From: Actinomycetes bacterium
GTDB taxonomy: Bacteria; Actinomycetota; Actinomycetes; Streptosporangiales; Streptosporangiaceae
Assembly (NCBI GenBank): GCA_023425615.1
Contig: JAFACJ010000754.1
Coordinates: 1-12,152, forward strand
Direction of reading: 5' to 3'
DNA: 12,152 bases
Within the stretch, counting starts at the first letter, position 1; the number at the start of each line of letters is the position of its first letter. Below, one piece after another: positions 7,472 through 12,152 of the stretch. Under the pieces are notes generated by a model. That model was not told the origin of the DNA and did not search any database. It saw nothing but the letters and a program-made list of their open reading frames with translations. The position numbers were made by a program, and so were the translations under genes.

Positions 7472-9507
7472 GAGCGGCGCCGCGGCCGCGGGGTGGAAAT
7501 TCCCTGGAAGTCCTCTTTGATCCCGTCGAGCAGCTCCATCGAAGCCTCGACCTCTTCCCACCCGAGCCGGCCGGTGGTGCCGTTCTTCTCCCGCTCTTCG
7601 AGGAGCTCGGCCAGCCGCTGGTCGACCTCCTTAATGGAGTGCGTGAACTTGGTGAGCAGGTGCGCCTCCAATGCCGCAGGGTTCTGCACCTCTTTTCTGT
7701 CGCTGAAGCCGTTGCGTGCGGCCAACCGCAGGTGCGCGTCGAAAGTGGCGCCGCGCCAGTCCTGCGGCCTGTCGACGAGCTCCTGCCGCTCGGCGTCCCA
7801 CCAGCGCGGGGCCAAGCCCTTCCGGACCCGCTTTACAGCATCGGCGAGCAGCTGCCGCCCTTCGGCCATGTCGAGGAGCGCCCTCACGATGAGGCCGACA
7901 CCGGTGCGGGCGATCATCTGGCCGTCCACGAGTTGCTCCGCCGAACCCCGAGCGGCCAGCAGATGTCCCGACGTCACCAAGGAGATCATGCCGAGCACGC
8001 CGAGCTCCATAAGGCTGCTGGGCTCTTCCCGATCGGCCGCTGCCAGCAGGTGGTCGATCGTGGCATCATTGTTACGGGGATCGGCCTGCCATTCCCTGTC
8101 CACGAGATCTTGCCAGAGGCAGCCGGTCTCGAGCGCGCGCCGAATCGTCGGAAGGTCGCCCTCCAGAGAGCTCGAGTATGACCTCAGGCCCAGTTCGGTG
8201 ACGAAGGAGTTTCGGTCCTTCAGATAGACGGCCTTGGACTGGAGCTTATCGCGGACGACCGCGTTAAATCCGCGTTCCTTACGGGTGAGCTGCTCGACTA
8301 CTAGGACGAACCTCTGATCCGGGATATTGAAGTCGAATCCGAGGGACTCCATCACCTGTTCCATGTCGTCCCTGCCGATGAGCATGTCCCGAACATCCTT
8401 TGGATCCCAGCCGTCATAGGAGCCGAACAGGCCTGCGTCGTACAGGGCGCTCACGACCTCCTCAGCGACCACGGCGTGCTTCGCTCCGTCGCCGAAGGGC
8501 TTCACCCCGACGTTCATCCGGACCAGCAGGGCCCGCACGGCTCCAGGGAAGCGGGACATGCCGCGCTCAGGTTCGTCGTCCCGGTAGCCCACGATGACCT
8601 GGACCGGGACGGTGAGGGCGTTAAGTGCTCGGGCCGCCGCATTGCGCTGCTCGAGGCCAGCCGCGCCGAGCAGCTTGTACTCTGCCTTGATGATCTTCCG
8701 GACCAGCTCGCGCCGGGCCTTAAGCGGTATCCGCATCAGATGCGAGGGCTGCAGCTCGACCCGTTCGCGGTCGGTGCCGCCGGTCAGCCATCCGCGCTCC
8801 ACCTTCAGCTGGCCCAGGCAGGAGATCAGTCGCGAGTTACCATCGACACCGGTCGCCTCGTCGGTCTGGACGCCGTCGGGGCCATTGATCATTGCGGACA
8901 CGACGGTGAGGGGCAGCTCCACCAGGCGCTCACCGACCTCCTGCGGATTCTCCTTTCTGATCTTGGCGGCTGCCCGGTCGACCGACTCCGCGAGATCCTC
9001 GAACGTGTCCCCGTGGACAAGTGCGGCGTAGGACTCGTGGGGTGCCGGCTGGGCGAGAGCCCGCGTCTTGTCCCCGGCACGGGGGTCGGCCGCGTAGGCG
9101 GCATCGGCGAGTAGCCGGTCATTCTCCATCGCTGGGGAGAGCAGCGGCACATAGGCCCGGAACCGCACTAGGTAGAGCCAGCCGTTCGCTACCCGGTGCG
9201 GTTCTGGCTGCGTCACCGCAAGCTGGTCCGGATTGACCGCCATGTGAGTCAGCCGTTCCAGCATCTGAGTCGATAGCTGGACCAGAGGCGCCAGGTGGTT
9301 CTGGGCCTTCTGCGCCTGGCTGGTGGGAGGCAGGCGATGCTCGAACCGGCCGCCCGGGGGGAGGACGTCGGTCACGGGAATGACCATGATTTCAGCAGGC
9401 TGATCGTCAGGAGACCCGGCGGCCACGCTCATGGGCATGCCTTTCAAGAGCGTGAAGACCCCGGTCTCCACGCGCGGCACTGCTTGAACCTCTAGGACCG
9501 GACGCAT
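7468..9507 (-). CDS. Large hypothetical protein with DGQHR/ParB-like core
   Basis: A 679-residue soluble protein I cannot assign to a named family. The central part has the order seen in DGQHR/ParB-like domains: a hydrophobic strand with PLTVVSAM (residues 199-206), GVDGNSRLISCL (220-231), a helical stretch, a strand VPVQVIVGYRDD (300-311), then MNVGVKPF (331-338) and a helix AVVAEEVVSAL. DGNSR stands where DndB-type proteins have DGQHR. The C-terminal ~300 residues are mainly helical, charged and near the end coiled-coil-like (RLAELLEEREKNG). The start is uncertain: coding-like codon use begins near ATG 9507, which lacks a good ribosome site. GTG 9549 (693 aa) and ATG 9432 (with AAAGG seven bases upstream) are alternatives. 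It is coupled to the GIY-YIG gene by a GTGA overlap. Confidence 0.65.
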   Translation of the reverse strand: MRPVLEVQAVPRVETGVFTLLKGMPMSVAAGSPDDQPAEIMVIPVTDVLPPGGRFEHRLPPTSQAQKAQNHLAPLVQLSTQMLERLTHMAVNPDQLAVTQPEPHRVANGWLYLVRFRAYVPLLSPAMENDRLLADAAYAADPRAGDKTRALAQPAPHESYAALVHGDTFEDLAESVDRAAAKIRKENPQEVGERLVELPLTVVSAMINGPDGVQTDEATGVDGNSRLISCLGQLKVERGWLTGGTDRERVELQPSHLMRIPLKARRELVRKIIKAEYKLLGAAGLEQRNAAARALNALTVPVQVIVGYRDDEPERGMSRFPGAVRALLVRMNVGVKPFGDGAKHAVVAEEVVSALYDAGLFGSYDGWDPKDVRDMLIGRDDMEQVMESLGFDFNIPDQRFVLVVEQLTRKERGFNAVVRDKLQSKAVYLKDRNSFVTELGLRSYSSSLEGDLPTIRRALETGCLWQDLVDREWQADPRNNDATIDHLLAAADREEPSSLMELGVLGMISLVTSGHLLAARGSAEQLVDGQMIARTGVGLIVRALLDMAEGRQLLADAVKRVRKGLAPRWWDAERQELVDRPQDWRGATFDAHLRLAARNGFSDRKEVQNPAALEAHLLTKFTHSIKEVDQRLAELLEEREKNGTTGRLGWEEVEASMELLDGIKEDFQGISTPRPRRRS

Positions 9508-9627
9508 TCCGTGTGGTTCTCGTCTTCGTTCTTCGGCGAGAGCCTGCACGGGAGCGCGCTAAGCAGGACCGCAGTCCTTAAGAGCGGACGTCTGGCACAT
9601 GGAGCGCAGTGATTACTAGGAGACCAT

Positions 9628-9777
9628 ATGGCGCAACGGTCACTAGAGACTCCATTTTCGAAAAAGACGCCAACCCGGACAGGGCGCACTCCACCGACTC
9701 CCGGTCCCCCCCCGGCCGCGTGGCGGCCGCAGCGGGAATGTTCGTCCTGGCGAAGCAGAAAAACGGGGCGAACGTGA
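9628..9777 (+). CDS. Possible small protein, 49 residues
   Basis: ATG 9628 is preceded by AGGAG with a five-base spacer, the best ribosome site in this stretch, and begins MAQRSLETPFSKK. The product would be basic and Pro/Arg/Thr-rich, with no recognised domain. Third codon positions are not strongly GC-biased, which argues against it. A run of eight C at about 9707-9714 lies within it, and the overlapping frame after that run looks more protein-like (GMFVLAKQKNGANVTAIFA), so a frameshifted gene is also possible. It is divergent from the 679-residue gene. Confidence 0.25.
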   Translation: MAQRSLETPFSKKTPTRTGRTPPTPGPPPAAWRPQRECSSWRSRKTGRT

Positions 9778-9900
9778 CAGCCATCTTCGCATGATCAACA
9801 TCACGCCTGCCTGTCCGAGTCGGGAGCTAGGCGGCCCCGACCAGCTCCGGAGAGTGATCCTGCACGACCACGGTTAAAGCGCCAAGAGGCCAGAAACGGC

Positions 9901-9942
9901 AGAAGGCCCGTCCAGCGCGGAGGAGTGCTGAGCGAGCCTTCT
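9901..9942. terminator. Two-part stem-loop, possible terminator
   Basis: AGAAGGC (9901-9907) pairs perfectly with GCCTTCT (9936-9942). Within it CAGCGC (9913-9918) pairs with GTGCTG (9925-9930, one G-U), leaving GGAGGA in the loop. CGTT follows on the plus strand. It may end a plus-strand transcript from the 9628 region or a minus-strand one; the symmetric stem does not decide the direction. Confidence 0.4.
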
Positions 9943-10160
9943 CGTTGACCTAGGGCCGCTCTGGGCTCGACATGGTGGGGACGACGTGGGGGTGATCATG
10001 CTCGGGTTGATGCGGTCAGACGAGGTCATACGATGCCGGACACGGCGCTCTAGCTGGGCTTGAGCATGTCAGCAGGGCTTTCAGCCTTAATGATCTCGGT
10101 TGTGATCCTGGGTTTCGCCAGTTCAAGTGGGTGCCGGACGGCCATCCGGGGGCCTTCCTC

Positions 10161-10235
10161 TGGATCAGGAGCGGATCGGAGGAAGAGGCGAGGTGCAAAG
10201 CGCGTCGTTGTGCCTGGTCAGGGTGGTGATCAGGG
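10161..10235 (+). repeat. Short direct repeats next to the tRNA remnant
   Basis: TGGATCAGGA (10161-10170), TGGTCAGGG (10215-10223) and TGATCAGGG (10227-10235) are near-copies in the same orientation within 75 bases, all immediately inside the presumed attachment site. Tyrosine-recombinase attachment sites carry arm-type binding repeats in this kind of position. Three short repeats could also be chance. Confidence 0.3.
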
Positions 10236-10245
10236 GGCAATGGCG

Positions 10246-10299
10246 GCGGACTGTAAATCTGTCGCGTAAGCTACGGTGGTTCGAACCCACCAGCCGCCA
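10246..10299 (+). pseudogene. 3' fragment of a tRNA-Tyr gene, probable attachment-site scar (attR-like)
   Basis: Anticodon stem GCGGA/TCTGT (10246-10250 with 10258-10262, two G-U pairs) closes the loop CTGTAAA, giving anticodon GTA (Tyr). A 12-base variable region follows, as expected for class II bacterial tRNA-Tyr. The T arm GGTGG-TTCGAAC-CCACC (10275-10291) is perfect. AGCCGCC (10292-10298) is the 3' acceptor strand and A10299 the discriminator. A D arm and a separate 5' acceptor strand are missing: GGCGGC (10242-10247) would fit the acceptor but directly abuts and overlaps the anticodon stem. Integrative elements that insert into tRNA genes carry such a 3' segment and leave it at the far end. 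SLP1 is a known element using tRNA-Tyr. A simple internal deletion of a tRNA gene is the alternative. Confidence 0.75.
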
Positions 10300-10309
10300 C
10301 ACTTGCGAA

Positions 10310-10350
10310 AACGGCCCCTGACCTGGGATTCCAGGACGGGGGCCGTTCTT
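10310..10350 (+). terminator. Strong intrinsic terminator of the tRNA unit
   Basis: AACGGCCCC (10310-10318) pairs perfectly with GGGGCCGTT (10339-10347). A second stem CCTGG/CCAGG (10322-10326 with 10331-10335) sits above an internal loop. CTTGTT follows. It lies 11 bases after the tRNA 3' end, where a tRNA transcript terminator belongs, and marks this side as original chromosome. Confidence 0.8.
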
Positions 10351-10712
10351 GTTGATCATTGGTCACGTGCGGGCGTCAACGATGATCTACGGGTATATGT
10401 GCGGACCTATTCCCGGGCTCGGACGCCATCGGCGGGTCGTCCGGTGGCCTCGGTGACGCGCTGCCGGGGCTCGGCCTTTCGGCCTTTGAGCGCCGTTCGA
10501 GCGGTCTGTGTGTGCGGAAGACGCTGGGGTGTATCCGCGCTCAAGAAGAGGTGCGCTCGGCTGTCCTTGATCGCCGCTTCTAGGGTGCTCGGTTGCTGCG
10601 GAGCGGGATGGCGTGGGTCCGATATGTCTGGTTTGAGCGTGAAGATCGATTGCGTGATTACATGGCGACCCTAGCGAGGGCGGTTCCGTGCCGTCCGCTG
10701 AGGGGGAATTCC
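10351..10712. other. Intergenic region upstream of the globin fusion gene
   Basis: About 360 bases without a supported gene. A small stem-loop, GCTC-GGCC-TTTC-GGCC-TTT-GAGC, lies at 10469-10491. The promoter of the downstream gene must be here, but I see no clear -10/-35 pair. The plus-strand frame is open from ATG 10593 into the fusion gene, but that part has no homology I recognise. Confidence 0.5.
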
Positions 10713-11474
10713 ATGATCGTGGAGTACATCCGCTACCGCATCCCCGGCGATCAGAACGGGGAGTTCGAGGAGGCCTACGCCAGGGCGGCCGAGTTCCTGG
10801 CACAGGCGTCGCAGTGCGTGGACTACGAGCTCAGCCATTGCGTGGAGGATCCCGCCTGCTACATCCTGCGGATCACCTGGACCTCGGCCGAAGACCACCT
10901 CGAGGGGTTCCGGAAGAGCGAGCAGTTCCGCGGCTTCTTCGCGGAGATCCGCCCCTACGTCAAGGCGATCGAGGAGATGCGCCACTACGAGCGGACCGCG
11001 GTGCGCGGTGCCGGAGGGTCGGTCCCCAGCCTCTACGCCTGGGCGGGCGGGGACAAGGCGTTCGAGCAGCTCACCGAACGGTTCTACGAGCTGGTGAAGG
11101 CCGATGAAGTGGTGGGGCCGCTCTTCGCCCACATGGATCCGGGCCACCCGCACTACGTCGCCGTGTGGCTGTCGGAGGTGTTCGGCGGCCCGTCCCGCTA
11201 CACCGACGAGCGCGGCGGCTACACCCACATGCTCAGCCAGCACCTGAACCGCGGCATCACCGAAGCGCAGCGGCGGCGCTGGGTGAGCCTCCTGGTCGAC
11301 GCCGCCGACGAGGTCGGTCTGCCCGGCGACCCGGAGTTCCGCGCCGCCTTCATGGGCTACATCGAATGGGGCACGCGCCTGGCCCTCGCCAACTCCCAGC
11401 CCGGCGCCACGCCCATCCAGCAAGCACCCGTACCGCACTGGGGCTGGGGCGTCGCACCGCCCTATCAGGGCTGA
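10713..11474 (+). CDS. Antibiotic biosynthesis monooxygenase - group II truncated haemoglobin fusion
   Basis: A 253-residue two-domain protein. Residues 1 to about 95 are an ABM-type ferredoxin-like domain (MIVEYIRYRI, YELSHCVEDPACYILRITW, then EGFRKSEQFRGFFAEIRPY). Residues about 105-235 are a truncated haemoglobin: YAWAGGDKAFEQLTERFYELV, VVGPLFAHMDPGHPHYVAVWLSEVFGGP, the haem-pocket stretch GGYTHMLSQHLNRGIT, RRRWVSLLVDAADEVGLP and FMGYIEWGTRLAL. A fusion of this kind was described from Streptomyces avermitilis. The globin should bind haem and oxygen; the ABM partner probably oxidises an aromatic or quinone-like substrate that is not known. ATG 10713 is chosen for its GAGGGGG ribosome site seven bases upstream and because the ABM strand starts there. 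It lies outside the presumed element and is monocistronic in this view. Confidence 0.88.
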   Translation: MIVEYIRYRIPGDQNGEFEEAYARAAEFLAQASQCVDYELSHCVEDPACYILRITWTSAEDHLEGFRKSEQFRGFFAEIRPYVKAIEEMRHYERTAVRGAGGSVPSLYAWAGGDKAFEQLTERFYELVKADEVVGPLFAHMDPGHPHYVAVWLSEVFGGPSRYTDERGGYTHMLSQHLNRGITEAQRRRWVSLLVDAADEVGLPGDPEFRAAFMGYIEWGTRLALANSQPGATPIQQAPVPHWGWGVAPPYQG

Positions 11475-11568
11475 GGCCGCCCCACCCCGGCCCAGGCCCC
11501 GGGTCCCGGGCGATCTACGAGGCATCGGCCAAGGTGATCAAGGGGCGCTCGCGGACCTCCGTACAGGG

Positions 11569-11588
11569 CTGATCTCGCCGTGGATCAG
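11569..11588. terminator. Stem-loop between convergent genes
   Basis: CTGATC (11569-11574) pairs with GATCAG (11583-11588) around an eight-base loop, in the gap between the globin fusion gene and the convergent membrane-protein gene. It could serve either direction. The stem is short and has no U-run, so support is weak. The rest of the 184-base gap shows nothing else. Confidence 0.3.
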
Positions 11589-11658
11589 ACGGTCGCGGTG
11601 AACCAGACGGGGTCCTCGGGTAGTTCTCTTCCGTCAGACCGGCAAGGGTCGTCCGTCG

Positions 11659-12152
11659 TCAATGACCTGAGGGGAAGAGTGCGCCCGCTCCTGAAGTGTG
11701 GGAATTGAGGGTCCACTGGTCGTCGAGTCGGTATCCGCCGGGGTCGGGTTTTCTGCCGGGCTCGGTTCGGCGGAAACTCCAGACGGAGGGCAGGTCGCCG
11801 CCGGCAAGGACATAGAGGTCCGTCACGCCTTCTCCGCGCTCGATGCAGCGGACCTCGAAGAGGCCCGCCTTGACGATCGGCGCCTTTTCGAGGTCGACGT
11901 CCATGCAGTCCGGTGCGACGACGGCTTCCGACTCGGCCGCCTGCTCCAGTGCTCCCCTGGAGAGGGAGAACCTCAGATCGAACGGGACCCCCTGCCCGGC
12001 CATGGTGAAGACGGCCACCGTCACCAGCAGGGAGGCAGCCGACAGGAGGACGAACCTCTTGTCCAGGTTCCGGTTCACCGTCTTTCCCAGCCCGTGGGCC
12101 AGCCAGCCCACAAAGAGCAGCAGCAATGCGAAGAGCACCGATCCCTCGATCC
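11659..12152 (-). CDS. Hypothetical membrane protein (5' end at or beyond window edge)
   Basis: The minus-strand frame is open to the right edge, so the true start may lie outside. GTG 12138 is the first start codon visible inside. Two hydrophobic segments are seen: LFALLLLFVGWLAHGL at the N-terminus, then, after a short basic loop (KTVNRNLDKR), FVLLSAASLLVTVAVFTMAG. About 110 residues follow, probably outside the membrane, with two cysteines (PDC and VRC) that could form a disulphide. No family is recognised and no function is proposed. It is convergent with the globin fusion gene. Confidence 0.65.
   Translation of the reverse strand, partial: IEGSVLFALLLLFVGWLAHGLGKTVNRNLDKRFVLLSAASLLVTVAVFTMAGQGVPFDLRFSLSRGALEQAAESEAVVAPDCMDVDLEKAPIVKAGLFEVRCIERGEGVTDLYVLAGGDLPSVWSFRRTEPGRKPDPGGYRLDDQWTLNSHTSGAGALFPSGH

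Larger units (their letters stand above)
9508..10241. other. Long non-coding or degenerate stretch at the inner end of the element
   Basis: More than 700 bases without a confident gene. It contains a possible 49-residue plus-strand reading frame with a strong ribosome site, a large hairpin at 9901-9942, GGTCAGGG/GATCAGGG repeats before the tRNA remnant, and a short minus-strand frame (10050-10145, 31 codons after ATG) with protein-like composition that may be a gene remnant. An integrase or excisionase would be expected next to a tRNA attachment site on one side of such elements. None is seen here. Confidence 0.5.

Noticed and set aside
10050..10145. 31-residue minus-strand frame (starts MAVRHPLELAKP)
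   Set aside because: The composition is protein-like and the frame continues upstream without a start, so it may be a gene remnant. It is too short and has no ribosome site, so it is not called as a gene.
10200..10299. A complete tRNA-Tyr gene
   Set aside because: I tried to fold the upstream bases as D arm and acceptor. GGTGGTG gives only a wobble-rich acceptor and leaves 14 bases for the whole D arm, and other choices give an overlong D loop with no acceptor pairing. The 5' half is missing.
10593..10712. N-terminal extension of the globin fusion gene
   Set aside because: The frame is open, but the ABM domain begins at ATG 10713, which has a strong ribosome site. The upstream residues look like translated non-coding DNA.
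1..12152. CRISPR array or tandem-repeat region
   Set aside because: I saw no regularly spaced repeats on either strand.

Overview
High-GC actinomycete DNA. GC-rich third codon positions, GTG starts, apparently leaderless promoters and an antibiotic-monooxygenase/truncated-globin fusion typical of Streptomyces-like and Streptosporangium-like actinobacteria support this. I cannot name a genus.

The window has two parts that meet near position 10,246. Everything to the left looks like accessory DNA, and every gene there is on the minus strand. Reading in the direction of transcription (right to left): (i) a translationally coupled pair, a 679-residue protein with a DGQHR/ParB-like core (DGNSR) followed by a small GIY-YIG nuclease-like protein that starts inside its stop codon; (ii) a two-gene operon of a winged-helix-like protein and a DUF3800 (RNase H-fold) protein; (iii) an intact-looking IS630-family insertion sequence of about 1.19 kb in a CTAG target, flanked by TA; (iv) a YaaC-family protein; (v) a coupled pair, a ~226-residue winged-helix protein and an SMC-like coiled-coil ATPase with a zinc-ribbon insert, running off the left edge. 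Pair (v) resembles the middle component and ATPase of ABC three-component (ABC-3C) conflict systems.

At 10,246-10,299 lies the 3' part of a tRNA-Tyr gene: anticodon arm, variable region, T arm and 3' acceptor strand, without a D arm or separate 5' acceptor strand. A strong hairpin terminator follows 11 bases later. This is what the far end of an integrative element inserted into a tRNA gene looks like. SLP1 of Streptomyces is a known element that targets tRNA-Tyr. I infer that the DNA to the left is an integrated, defence-type island and that the DNA to the right is the resident chromosome.

To the right are a plus-strand monooxygenase/group II truncated haemoglobin fusion gene and, convergent to it, a membrane protein cut by the right edge.

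The most promising unexplored material is the DGQHR-like/GIY-YIG pair, the wHTH/DUF3800 pair and the ABC-3C-like pair, three separate nuclease or ATPase modules packed next to an integration scar. Function is inferred from motifs only. No conjugation, integrase or replication gene is visible.
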